Of a stretch of 64,000 nt of DNA, positions 49,476 to 57,783 are shown in pieces. Position 1 is the stretch's first letter; every line of letters begins with the position of its first letter. The position numbers and the translations under genes were made by a program. Location: contig NZ_KZ984536.1 of NCBI RefSeq assembly GCF_003574395.1, positions 228,054 to 292,053 of the forward strand, given 5' to 3'. The notes beneath the pieces were generated by a model. It was not told where the DNA came from. It did not search any database and saw only the letters and a list, made by a program, of their open reading frames with translations. Origin of the DNA: Tabrizicola thermarum (GTDB taxonomy: Bacteria > Pseudomonadota > Alphaproteobacteria > Rhodobacterales > Rhodobacteraceae).

Positions 49476-50026
49476 CATTGCCCGAAATACCGCTCCGCCG
49501 GCAGATATCCCGCGAGCCGCCCCGCCGCGCACCAGTCGCGCTCCAGCCCCAGGTCGCCCACCAGGATCACCTGATCCGCCGGCACGCGCCCCAAGGCCGC
49601 CCGCACCCGCTCCCGCATCTCGCCGAACCCCGCCAGCGCATAAGGCGCTGGATGCACCTCATCCAGTACCGGATTGGCTGCCGCCACCATCCCGGGGCTC
49701 AACGGCGCCACTGCCAGCGCCAGCCGCCCGCATTGCACAACTGCCAGCTTCTCCACCCGATCCACCGGCATCGCAGGCCGAACCAGCGACACCCGCAAGG
49801 CATTGGAGGAAAACAGGAAAGCAACCACATCATGCCCCGTGGCAGCCCGAACCCCCGCATAGGTCCGATAATCCAGCCCCAAGGCCTGCGCCCGCTTCAC
49901 CCGCGTCCGCACCACCTCGATCGGCAGGACCGGCACCAGACGCTCCCGCGCCGAGGCCCAGCAGTGCCTGCGCCAACTGACCCCGCGCTCCAGCGACGGC
50001 CCGCCGTTATGCCCGATCCCGCCCAT
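49475..50026 (-). CDS. Conserved-looking protein of unknown function
   Basis: The 183-residue product from ATG 50026 follows GGAG. It begins MGGIGHNGGPSLERG, then has RRHCWASARERLVPVLPIEVVRTRVKRAQALGLDYRTYAGVRAATG. The rest is mixed alpha/beta with DQVILVGDLGLERDWC near the end. It lacks a signal or span, so it should be cytoplasmic. A family assignment is not possible by eye. It is downstream of ribE on the same strand, with a hairpin repeat between. The frame could be extended to a GTG at 50083, but that extension is built from the repeat itself. Confidence 0.6.
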   Translation of the reverse strand: MGGIGHNGGPSLERGVSWRRHCWASARERLVPVLPIEVVRTRVKRAQALGLDYRTYAGVRAATGHDVVAFLFSSNALRVSLVRPAMPVDRVEKLAVVQCGRLALAVAPLSPGMVAAANPVLDEVHPAPYALAGFGEMRERVRAALGRVPADQVILVGDLGLERDWCAAGRLAGYLPAERYFGQ

Positions 50027-50057
50027 CCGCAACTCCGAACACCTTGATTCAAATTGC

Positions 50058-50113
50058 GCTTGCTCTTTTCCCAAATACTCCACGGGAGGTCCGGAGGGTG
50101 TGAAACCCTCCGG
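50058..50113 (-). repeat. 3' hairpin repeat, copy 1 (after ribE)
   Basis: Read along the minus strand, the ribE stop is followed after 20 bases by the 9-pair hairpin CCGGAGGGT-TTCAC-ACCCTCCGG (50113-50091) and then by a conserved tail with GTGGAGTATTT and GAAAAGAGCAAGC. A second copy with the same tail and a compensated stem is at 60875-60927. Confidence 0.8.
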
Positions 50114-50133
50114 GGCCAGCCCCAGGCGCGCCC

Positions 50134-50730
50134 TCAGTCATACTCCCGCAGCCGCGCCACATAGCGGGCCATCGTATCGACCTCCAGGTTCACCCGATCC
50201 CCCACGGCCACCTCGCCCCAGGTCGTCACCGCCTGGGTATGCGGAATGAAATTCACCCCGAACTCCGCCCCGTCAACCTCGTTCACCGTCAGGCTGGTCC
50301 CGTTCAACGCCACCGACCCCTTCGGTGCGATGAACTTCGCCAAGGCCTCCGGCGCGCGGAAGGTCACCCGGACCGAGCCACCTTCGGGGCGCACCGAAAC
50401 CACCTCGGCCAGCCCGTCGACGTGGCCCGAGACGATATGCCCGCCCAGCTCATCCCCCACCTTCAGCGCCCGCTCCAGGTTCACCCGCTTGCCGGGCGCC
50501 CAGCCGCCCAGGTTGGTCTTCGACACCGTCTCGGCAGAGATCTCGACGTCGAACCACCCCTCCGGCTCTGACCCCAAAGCCACCACCGTCAGGCAGACCC
50601 CGTCGCAGGCGATGGACGCCCCGATGTCGATCCCTCCCACGTCATAGCGCGTGGCGATCCGGGCGCGCAGATCGCCCGTGACCTTCGTCTCCACGATCCG
50701 CCCCACATCGGTGACAATTCCGGTGAACAT
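50134..50730 (-). CDS. ribE: Riboflavin synthase, alpha subunit type
   Basis: RibE dismutates two lumazine molecules to riboflavin. The 198-residue protein consists of the two tandem lumazine-binding repeats; the N-terminal one starts with MFTGIVTDVG (1-10) and has IACDGVCLTVV, the second has HIVSGHVDGLA and LNGTSLTVNEVD. These are the conserved S-C-x-G and H-x-D patterns of both sites. The ATG at 50730 begins the conserved MFTGIV. It is not next to ribB-ribH and diverges from the capsule gene kpsS. Confidence 0.95.
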   Translation of the reverse strand: MFTGIVTDVGRIVETKVTGDLRARIATRYDVGGIDIGASIACDGVCLTVVALGSEPEGWFDVEISAETVSKTNLGGWAPGKRVNLERALKVGDELGGHIVSGHVDGLAEVVSVRPEGGSVRVTFRAPEALAKFIAPKGSVALNGTSLTVNEVDGAEFGVNFIPHTQAVTTWGEVAVGDRVNLEVDTMARYVARLREYD

Positions 50731-50802
50731 GCCCGCCTCGCCCGTTTCAATTCTACCCCTCCGAGGTAAAGCCCGACCCCACGGCTTGCAAGCCTCGGTC
50801 CC

Positions 50803-50831
50803 TTGACGGCATGGTCTGTTTGCCGTTTTAC
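50803..50831 (+). promoter_or_regulatory. Candidate promoter of kpsS
   Basis: TTGACG (50803-50808) is followed after 17 bases by TTTTAC (50826-50831), a weak -10 with three matches to TATAAT. It would give a leader of about 35 bases to the GTG at 50873. TGCCG and CGGCA pair around TTTTAC, so the -10 lies in the loop of a small hairpin. Confidence 0.35.
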
Positions 50832-50872
50832 CGGCAGACTCTGCCAGACCGCCCGCGCGCACAAAGACCCAG

Positions 50873-52153
50873 GTGACCGAAACCAGCCGCAGCTTCCTGT
50901 TCCTGCAGGGCCCGCACGGCCCCTGGTTCCACCTTCTTGGCCAACGGCTGCGCGCTGCGGGGGCGCAGGTCTGGCGGGTCGGCTTCAACCTGGGCGACCG
51001 GGTGTTCTGGCCCGGACCCGGCTACATCGCCTTCCAGGACCCGCAGGACCGCTGGCCCGAGGTTTGCGCCCGCCTGATGACCTCCCACGCCGTCACCGAT
51101 CTCGTGCTTTATGGCGACACCCGCCCGATCCACGCCCGGGCGATCGCGCTGGCCCGCGCCCGCGGGATCACCGTCCACGTGTTCGAGGAAGGCTATCTCC
51201 GCCCCTATTGGGTCACCTACGAACGCGGCGGGTCGAACGGCCACTCCCGGCTGATGCAGCTTTCGGTGCCCGAGATGCAGGCCGCGCTGGCCCGCGTCGA
51301 CCTCGACCTGCCCGAGGTGCCCGCCACCTGGGGCGACATGCGCCAGCACATGTTCTGGGGCGCGCTCTACCATGGCTGCGTGGCCGCAGGCTTTCGCGCC
51401 TACCGCAACTTCCGCCCGCACCGCGCGCTGACCGTGGGGCAGGAGTTCCGCCTGTATCTCAAGCGCTTCCTGCTGATGCCCCTGCACCGGCTGGAACGCC
51501 GCCTTGCCACCCGGCGCATCCGTCTGGGCGGCTTTCCCTACCACCTCGCCATCCTGCAACTGGAACACGACGCCAGTTTCCGCGACCATTCGCCCTTCGC
51601 CAGCATGACCGAGTTTCTGGCCCTGGTGATCGAAGGCTTTGCCAGGGGCGCACCGCGCCACCATCACCTTGTCTTCAAGGCGCACCCGCTGGAGGATGGC
51701 CGCGTGCCGCTTCTGCCGGAAATCCGCCGCCTTGCCGCCCTGCACGGGATCTCTGACCGCGTCCACTTTGTCCGCGGCGGCAAGCTGGCCCAGCTTCTGA
51801 ACGACGCCCGCTCGGCGGTGACGGTGAACTCGACCGCCGGACAACAGGCGCTCTGGCGCGGCCTGCCCCTGCGCACCTTCGGCGCGGCCGTCTATGCCAA
51901 GCCGGAATTCGTCTCCTCGCAACCGCTGGAGGAGTTCTTCGCCGCCCCCGAACGTCCCGATACCCGCGCCTACCGTGAGTATCGTCACTACCTGCTCGAA
52001 ACCTCGCAGCTGGTGGGCGGCTTCTATTCCGCGCGCGGGCGCAGGCAGCTGCTACGACAGGTTGTGGACCTGATGCTTGCGGACAACGACCCCTATGAGG
52101 CGCTGTCGCAGGGAACAACAGTTCCGCGGCAGCAGTTGCGGCTTGTCAGATGA
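50873..52153 (+). CDS. kpsS: Capsule polysaccharide Kdo transferase KpsS
   Basis: This 426-residue protein resembles KpsS, which puts the first beta-Kdo on a lysophosphatidylglycerol carrier for group 2 capsules. FLFLQGPHGPWFHLLGQRL at the start, VLYGDTRPIH, VHVFEEGYLRPYWVTYERGG and KAHPLEDGRVPLLPEI match the family, and the C-terminal SAVTVNSTAGQQALWRGLP has the conserved Ser/Thr-rich nucleotide loop. The start is a GTG. It is followed by an export lipoprotein and KpsC, so this block makes a Kdo-linked capsule rather than the left-hand polymer. The ABC exporter pair KpsMT is not in the window. Confidence 0.88.
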   Translation: MTETSRSFLFLQGPHGPWFHLLGQRLRAAGAQVWRVGFNLGDRVFWPGPGYIAFQDPQDRWPEVCARLMTSHAVTDLVLYGDTRPIHARAIALARARGITVHVFEEGYLRPYWVTYERGGSNGHSRLMQLSVPEMQAALARVDLDLPEVPATWGDMRQHMFWGALYHGCVAAGFRAYRNFRPHRALTVGQEFRLYLKRFLLMPLHRLERRLATRRIRLGGFPYHLAILQLEHDASFRDHSPFASMTEFLALVIEGFARGAPRHHHLVFKAHPLEDGRVPLLPEIRRLAALHGISDRVHFVRGGKLAQLLNDARSAVTVNSTAGQQALWRGLPLRTFGAAVYAKPEFVSSQPLEEFFAAPERPDTRAYREYRHYLLETSQLVGGFYSARGRRQLLRQVVDLMLADNDPYEALSQGTTVPRQQLRLVR

Positions 52154-52197
52154 TTTCCGCAGCACGGACTCGCCATGCCGAAGGGGTTCCGCTAGTG

Positions 52198-52233
52198 TCC
52201 GCCAGGGGATTCTCGATACGGGTCCCTGGCGGA
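52198..52233. promoter_or_regulatory. Inverted repeat just before the capsule export lipoprotein gene
   Basis: TCCGCCAGGG (52198-52207) and CCCTGGCGGA (52224-52233) are perfect 10-bp arms with a 16-base spacer. The right arm ends 9 bases before the ATG at 52243, covering the ribosome-binding region. In RNA it could hide the start; in DNA it could bind a dimeric regulator. Confidence 0.55.
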
Positions 52234-52242
52234 ACTCTGGGT

Positions 52243-53394
52243 ATGCAGGTTGTGATGATGACGATGTCCCATGCGGCGCGGGCAATGGTCTTGCTGGCCT
52301 CGGTGGCATTGGTCGCGTCCTGCGGCTTGCCTCGGTCGGGCCCGACCAAGCGCGAGATCTATGCCGGCTCGGTCGACAAGAAGGGCGATGCCCATGTCGT
52401 GAAAGTCACACCCGAGATTGCGCGGGCGACCGCCATGCAGCCGTCCTTCGGCTTCAGTGAAAGTTTCCGAAACGCCGGGGTCCTGGCTTCCGACATGATC
52501 TCGCCGGGCGACACGATCAACATCACGGTCTACGAAAACGTCAAGGACGATCCGCTGCTCGGCAATACCGGCCAGCGCGTCTCGGGCCTGTCGCAGATCC
52601 AGGTCGACGGCCAGGGCTTCATCTACATCCCCTATGCCGGCCGCATCAAGGCGGCGGGCCAGACGCCCGAGGGCCTGCGCCAGGCCATCACGCGCAAGCT
52701 GGAAGACCAGACGCCCGACCCGCAGGTCAGCGTCTCGCGGATGGCGGGCGAAGGCTCGACCGTGTCGATCTCGGGCCAGGCCGGGCTGAACGGCGTCTAC
52801 CCGATCGAGGCCTCGACCCGCACGCTTGGCACCATGCTGGCCAAGGCGGGCGGCGTCACCGTCGATCCCGGCATCGCCATCGTCCGCGTGACGCGCGGCA
52901 ACCATACCGGCAAGATCTGGCTGAAGGACCTTTACGAAAACCCCAACCTCGACATCGCGCTGCGGGCCGGCGACAAGATCGTGGTGGAAAAGGACAGCCG
53001 CAAGTTCATCGCGCTCGGGGCGACCGGCGCGCAAAGCGTGGTGCCCTTCGAATCCGAAACCCTGTCCGCGCTCGAGGCCATCGCCACCGTGGGTGGCCTT
53101 TCCACCATGTCCGCCGACCCGACCGGAGTCTTCGTGCTGCGCGACGAAAGCGAGTCGATCGCGCGGGTCGTCCTTGGGCGGCCGGACCTGATCGGCGACC
53201 AGCGCATCGTCTATGTCCTCGACCTGACCGAACCCACCGGCCTGTTCGAGGCGCGCGATTTCCTGATCCGCGACGGCGACACGCTTTACGTCACCGAGGC
53301 GCCCTTCGTGCAATGGCAGAAGACGCTGGGCGCGATCACCGGCAGCACCGCCGCTGCGTCAAGCCTCGCCAATACTGCCAACGCGGGCAATTGA
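52243..53394 (+). CDS. Polysaccharide export outer-membrane lipoprotein (Wza/KpsD family)
   Basis: With the ATG at 52243 the protein has 383 residues and a lipoprotein signal ending in LVASC (Cys27). A PES domain follows (ISPGDTINITVYENV), then SLBB-type segments (VSISGQAGLNGVYPIEAST and FIALGATGAQSVVPFESET). Together they form the periplasmic ring and outer-membrane pore for capsule. The last part (PFVQWQKTLGAITG) should cross the outer membrane. An earlier in-frame ATG at 52150 would overlap kpsS but lacks a signal sequence. Its stop overlaps the TTG start of kpsC. A 10-bp inverted repeat just upstream may regulate it. Confidence 0.9.
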   Translation: MQVVMMTMSHAARAMVLLASVALVASCGLPRSGPTKREIYAGSVDKKGDAHVVKVTPEIARATAMQPSFGFSESFRNAGVLASDMISPGDTINITVYENVKDDPLLGNTGQRVSGLSQIQVDGQGFIYIPYAGRIKAAGQTPEGLRQAITRKLEDQTPDPQVSVSRMAGEGSTVSISGQAGLNGVYPIEASTRTLGTMLAKAGGVTVDPGIAIVRVTRGNHTGKIWLKDLYENPNLDIALRAGDKIVVEKDSRKFIALGATGAQSVVPFESETLSALEAIATVGGLSTMSADPTGVFVLRDESESIARVVLGRPDLIGDQRIVYVLDLTEPTGLFEARDFLIRDGDTLYVTEAPFVQWQKTLGAITGSTAAASSLANTANAGN

Positions 53395-55427
53395 CCGCGG
53401 CCGGGTTTCGCCCTCTGGCCGGGGTGCCCCGGCGGCTGTGCCACCAGAACCTGTCGATCCTGCGCAATGCGCGGCTGCACCGGGTGTTGCAGCTTGCGGG
53501 GCACGAGCTGCGCTTCGGCCTGCCCCGCCCGGGTGAGGGAGTGCTCGTCTGGGGCCGCAGCCCCACCGCCTGGCGCGGAGAGCGGCTTGCCGCCCGTCAC
53601 CGCCTGCCGCTCATCCGGGTGGAAGACGCCTTCCTCCGCTCGCTCCACCCAGGGCGCGCGCGGGGCGAACCTGCCATCGGTTTCCTGTTCGACCCGGTCG
53701 GCGTGCATTTCGACAGCAGCCGCCCCTCGCGGATGGAACAGATTCTGGGCGATGCAAAATTGTATAATTCAAACATTCTGGATGAGGCCAGACAGTTAAC
53801 TGACTGTTTTATCGAATCCGGCTTGTCCAAATACAACAATAGCGACCCGACGCTGCCCGTCCCCGAACCGGGCTTCGTCCTGGTCATCGACCAAAGCGCC
53901 GGGGATGCCTCGATCCGTCACTCCGGCGCCTCGGCAGACACCTTTCGCACGATGCTCGCCGCCGCCCTGCGCGACCATCCCGACCGCCGCATCGTGATCC
54001 GCAGCCACCCCGAAACCGCGCTTGGCCTCCGGCCCGGCCATTTCGGCCCGCTGGACACCAGCGACCGCGTCACACTCCTGACCGACCCGGTCCCGCCCCA
54101 CCGCCTGCTGGCCGCCGCCGCCGAGGTCTACACCGTCTCCTCCCAGATGGGCTTCGAGGCGATCCTCCACGGCCATCGCCCCCATGTCTTCGGCCAGCCC
54201 TTCTACGCGGGCTGGGGCCTCAGCCAGGACGAACAGCCGATCCCCCGCCGCACCCGCCGCCTGACCCGGGAGGAACTCTTCGCCGGCGCGATGCTGCTGG
54301 CACCCCTCTGGTACGACCCCTGCCGCGACCGGCTCTGCGGGCTGGAAGAGGTGATCCACCAGCTTCAGGCCGAAGCCGGGGCCTTCCGCGAGGACCGCCA
54401 CGGCCACATCGCCGCCGGAATGCGCCTGTGGAAACGCCCGCGCCTTCAGGCCGTCTTCGGCGCCACCCGCAGCCTGCGCTTCTGCGACGACCCGGCAAAG
54501 GCCGACCGCCTGGCCAGCGCCACCGGGCGCGGCCTCCTGCTCTGGGCCGGGAAGGAACCGCCCGGCTTCACGCCGCACGCACCCTGCCTGCGCGTCGAGG
54601 ACGGTTTCCTGCGCTCCCGCGGCCTCGGCGCCGAACTCGTCCCGCCCCTGTCGCTGGTCACCGACGACCGCGGCATCTACTACGACCCGACCCGCCCCTC
54701 GCGGCTCGAGGCGCTGATCGCAACCCCCCTGACGGACTGCCAGCGCCGGCGCATCACCGCGCTCCTGACCCGGCTGACCGAAGCCGGTCTGTCGAAATAC
54801 AACCTCGGCGGCGCCCTGCCCCCCCTGCCCGCAGGCCACCGCATCCTCGTCCCCGGCCAGGTCGAGGACGACGCCTCTATCCGCACCGGAGCAGGCCCGG
54901 TCCGAACCAACCTCGCTCTCCTCCGGGCCGTCCGCGCCGCCAACCCCGGGGCCATCCTCGTCTACAAACCCCACCCCGATGTCGAGGCGGGCCTCCGCTC
55001 CGGCGCCATCGCGCCCGCCGACCTCGAAGGCCTCGCCGATGTCACAGCCCCCGCTGCCGATCCCGCGCGCCTTCTGGCCGAAGTGGACGAGGTCTGGACG
55101 ATAACCTCGCTCCTCGGCTTCGAGGCGCTCCTTCGCGGCCTGCCCGTCACCTGCCTTGGCGCGCCGTTCTACGCGGGCTGGGGCCTGACGCGCGACCTGG
55201 GCCCGGTGCCGTGCCGCCGTCAGGCGCGGCCCGACCTGATGCAACTCGCCCATGCCGCGCTGATCGCCTATCCGCGCTACTGGGACCCGGTCAGCCGCCG
55301 CCCCTGCCCGCCCGAGGTGGCGCTGGAAAGGCTGGCAACCGGCGCGATCCCGCATCCTGGCCGGGCGAACCGCTTGCTGTCAAAACTGCAGGGCCGATTT
55401 GCCAGCCTGTCGCATCTCTGGCGCTAG
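53391..55427 (+). CDS. kpsC: Capsule polysaccharide Kdo transferase KpsC (duplicated domains)
   Basis: This 678-residue protein is the KpsC type, which adds alternating beta-2,4 and beta-2,7 Kdo residues to build the capsule linker. The two domains repeat the same landmarks: VEDAFLRS near 77 and VEDGFLRSRGLG near 401, GLSKYN near 145 and 468, and FYAGWGL near 271 and 593. Its start is a TTG that overlaps the upstream stop (TTGA), which I accept because no other start precedes the first domain. An AT-rich patch with rare codons runs from about 53749 to 53853 (see separate entry). KpsC is the only other Kdo transferase required together with KpsS. Confidence 0.9.
   Translation: MTAAGFRPLAGVPRRLCHQNLSILRNARLHRVLQLAGHELRFGLPRPGEGVLVWGRSPTAWRGERLAARHRLPLIRVEDAFLRSLHPGRARGEPAIGFLFDPVGVHFDSSRPSRMEQILGDAKLYNSNILDEARQLTDCFIESGLSKYNNSDPTLPVPEPGFVLVIDQSAGDASIRHSGASADTFRTMLAAALRDHPDRRIVIRSHPETALGLRPGHFGPLDTSDRVTLLTDPVPPHRLLAAAAEVYTVSSQMGFEAILHGHRPHVFGQPFYAGWGLSQDEQPIPRRTRRLTREELFAGAMLLAPLWYDPCRDRLCGLEEVIHQLQAEAGAFREDRHGHIAAGMRLWKRPRLQAVFGATRSLRFCDDPAKADRLASATGRGLLLWAGKEPPGFTPHAPCLRVEDGFLRSRGLGAELVPPLSLVTDDRGIYYDPTRPSRLEALIATPLTDCQRRRITALLTRLTEAGLSKYNLGGALPPLPAGHRILVPGQVEDDASIRTGAGPVRTNLALLRAVRAANPGAILVYKPHPDVEAGLRSGAIAPADLEGLADVTAPAADPARLLAEVDEVWTITSLLGFEALLRGLPVTCLGAPFYAGWGLTRDLGPVPCRRQARPDLMQLAHAALIAYPRYWDPVSRRPCPPEVALERLATGAIPHPGRANRLLSKLQGRFASLSHLWR
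53749..53853. other. AT-rich patch inside kpsC
   Basis: The segment that encodes AKLYNSNILDEARQL and the following residues is far richer in A and T than the rest of the gene and uses TTG, TAT, AAT, TCA and ATT codons that are rare here. It contains the sequence TATAAT at 53763-53768 and the 10-bp palindrome CAGTTAACTG. The same segment in the second domain of this protein is ordinary GC-rich sequence. Confidence 0.6.
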
Positions 55428-55442
55428 GCCCGGCGCTCGCTC

Positions 55443-56789
55443 TCAGCTGACCAGCCGCCAGAACCGCCACATCAGGCTTGCCGCCGCGCAGACCAGGCCC
55501 ACGACCAGCCCCAGCCACAGCCCGACCCCGCCATAGCCCATCGGGAAGGCCAGCACATAGCTGCTGGGGATGCCGATCAGCCAGTAGCTCACCGCAGCCA
55601 GCCACATCGGCACCCGCGTATCCTGCACGCCGCGCAAGAGCCCCAGCGCCATCACCTGCATCCCGTCGGCCAGCTGGAACAGCGCCGCCAGACCCAGCAG
55701 CACCGTGCCATAGGCCAGGATCGCTGCGCTTTCGGGTTTCGACAGGTCCAGAAACAGTGCCACGATGGGGCGCGGCGCCGACAGGAACAGGATGACCGAG
55801 GCAATCGCCACTCCCAGAGAGATCACCACCGCCACTTTCGCCGCCTGCCGCAGCGCCTGTCGCTCGCCCTGCCCGTCGAACCGCGCGATGCGGATCGTGG
55901 CCGCACTGGACAGGCCGACATGCAGCATGAAGGTCAGCGCCGCGACCTCAAGCGCGATGCCGTGGGCGGCAAGCTCCACCGTGCCGATCCAGCCCATCAT
56001 CAGCGCCGAGGCCTGGAAAAGCCCGCCCTCTGCCAGCCCCGTCAGCCCGATGGGCAGGCCCAGCCGGAACACCTGCCGCAACGCAGGCCAGTCCGGCCGC
56101 CAGAAGCGCTGGAACAGGTGGAACCGCCGCAGCGCGGGCAGGAGATGCGCGTAAAGCCCGAGGGCTGCCAGCGACACCAGTTGCACCGTCACCGTGGCAA
56201 TCGCCGCTCCGCGCGCGCCAAGTTCGGGAAATCCCCAGTTGCCGAAGATCAGCGCCCAGTTGACACCGACGTTGACGGCCACGGCAACCAGAGTGACCCA
56301 AAGCACGACCTGCGTCCGGTGCAGCGCCGAAAGATAGCTTTGCAGCACCGTGACCACCAGCGCGGGCACCATGCCCAGCCCCACGATCCGCATGTAATCC
56401 CGCGCCAGCGCCGAGACCTCGGGGTCCTGGCCCAGGGCCAGCAGGATCGGACCGGACCACCAGAAGATCGGATAGACCGCGACGCCGAAGGCGATCGACA
56501 GCCAGATCCCCATCCTCGTGTCGCGCCGCACCTGGGTCTCGTCCTCGCGGCCCAGCGCGGCGGCGACCATCGGCATCACCGCCTTGGCAAAGCCGGACCC
56601 CACCACGAAGACGATGAAGAAGGACGAAGCCCCCAGCACCACCGCAGCCAGCGATACGACGCCATACCAGCCGACCATGACCGTATCGGTCACATGCAGC
56701 GCCATCTGCGCCAGATGCGAGCCGATCAGGGGAAGCCCCAGCACGAGCGTTTCCCTCGCGTGGGCGGATCTTGTCATGGTCAGAGTCAT
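55443..56789 (-). CDS. MATE-family multidrug/sodium antiporter
   Basis: The 448-residue membrane protein has twelve spans in two pseudo-symmetric halves. MALHVTDTVMVGWYG in the first half and GLPIGLTGLAEGGLFQASALMMGWIG in the second are the duplicated family motifs. MATE proteins export cationic drugs or metabolites in exchange for sodium or protons. It converges on kpsC with 15 bases between the stops. It has no neighbouring regulator. Confidence 0.92.
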   Translation of the reverse strand: MTLTMTRSAHARETLVLGLPLIGSHLAQMALHVTDTVMVGWYGVVSLAAVVLGASSFFIVFVVGSGFAKAVMPMVAAALGREDETQVRRDTRMGIWLSIAFGVAVYPIFWWSGPILLALGQDPEVSALARDYMRIVGLGMVPALVVTVLQSYLSALHRTQVVLWVTLVAVAVNVGVNWALIFGNWGFPELGARGAAIATVTVQLVSLAALGLYAHLLPALRRFHLFQRFWRPDWPALRQVFRLGLPIGLTGLAEGGLFQASALMMGWIGTVELAAHGIALEVAALTFMLHVGLSSAATIRIARFDGQGERQALRQAAKVAVVISLGVAIASVILFLSAPRPIVALFLDLSKPESAAILAYGTVLLGLAALFQLADGMQVMALGLLRGVQDTRVPMWLAAVSYWLIGIPSSYVLAFPMGYGGVGLWLGLVVGLVCAAASLMWRFWRLVS

Positions 56790-56853
56790 GCGCCCGGATT
56801 ACCTGCGGCGCCGCAAGGGCACAAGGCAGGGTTTCCGCCGCGGCGCAGCGGGC

Positions 56854-57783
56854 TCAGGCCGCGCCGATCAACAGGCCCAGCGCCGCCGCCGCAAGGACCG
56901 CCCCCACCGCAAGCTCCACCAGCGGCATGACCCGCGCGATCCGGCCTCCGCCCAGCCCTTGCAGCGCCCCCTCGCGGGCCCAGACCGACAGGATGGCCGT
57001 GCCGCCGGTCACCAGAGCCGTGCCCAGACCCATGATGAAGGCCCCGGCGACGCCTGCCAGCGCCACGCCCAGCTGCCAGGTCAGGATCAGCACGAACAGG
57101 GCGCCCGAACAGGGCCGCAGCGCGATGCCTGCGACCAGCGCCAACCCGTCGCGCCAGCTTTTGACCTCTGACACCTGCTCTGGCGTCGGGCCATGGGCAT
57201 GGCCGCAGTCGGGCCCGTGGACATGGCTGTGATCGTGGTCGTGGTGATGGTGATGGAGATGGTCCTGTGCCCGAGGACCCGCCGCCCCCTTCCGGACCTG
57301 CAAACCCCGCACCCCGCGCCAGACCAGCCACAGCCCCAGCCCGGCGATCATCGCGTGCCCGAAGGGCGTCACCCAGCGCTCGGCCGCGCCCTCGACGGCG
57401 ACCCGGCCCAGTCCCAGCACCGCCAGCACCGCATAGACCAGCCCCACCGCCACCGCTGCCTGCGCCAGGCTCGACGCCAGCGCCAGCCCCGCCAGCCGCC
57501 CGACCGGCACCCGCCGCGCCAGGCCATAGCCACCGATCACCAGCTTGCCATGCCCCGGCCCCGCCGCATGCAGCACCCCATAGCCGAAGCACAGCGCCCA
57601 GAACGCCGTGACCGCCCCCGGATCGCCTCGGCGCAAGGCCCGGATCGCCGCCGCCAGCTGATTCTGCGCCTCGCGCTGCACCAGCGCCAACCCCCGCGCC
57701 AGCCCGTCCAGCGCCCCCGCCAGCCACAGCGCAACCAGTGCAAGGACCAGCCCCAGCCCCGCCAGCATCAGGGCGCGGCGCAT
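56854..57783 (-). CDS. NicO/RcnA-type nickel or cobalt transporter with His-rich loop
   Basis: The 309-residue protein has six or seven spans with LHAAGPGHGK (71-80), the metal-binding motif of the NicO family, and GIALRPCSGALFVL in the second half. A cytoplasmic loop (174-200) is packed with histidines (HLHHHHHDHDHSHVHGPDC and HAHG), as in the efflux protein RcnA. It probably exports nickel or cobalt. It overlaps the DUF1007 gene by 16 bases, so the two proteins are made together and likely act together. No RcnR-type regulator is adjacent. Confidence 0.9.
   Translation of the reverse strand: MRRALMLAGLGLVLALVALWLAGALDGLARGLALVQREAQNQLAAAIRALRRGDPGAVTAFWALCFGYGVLHAAGPGHGKLVIGGYGLARRVPVGRLAGLALASSLAQAAVAVGLVYAVLAVLGLGRVAVEGAAERWVTPFGHAMIAGLGLWLVWRGVRGLQVRKGAAGPRAQDHLHHHHHDHDHSHVHGPDCGHAHGPTPEQVSEVKSWRDGLALVAGIALRPCSGALFVLILTWQLGVALAGVAGAFIMGLGTALVTGGTAILSVWAREGALQGLGGGRIARVMPLVELAVGAVLAAAALGLLIGAA

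Noticed and set aside
50027..50083. N-terminal extension of the 49475 gene to a GTG at 50083
   Set aside because: The extension is encoded by the 3' repeat. The same repeat at 60875 has a stop codon in this frame, so it is not coding.
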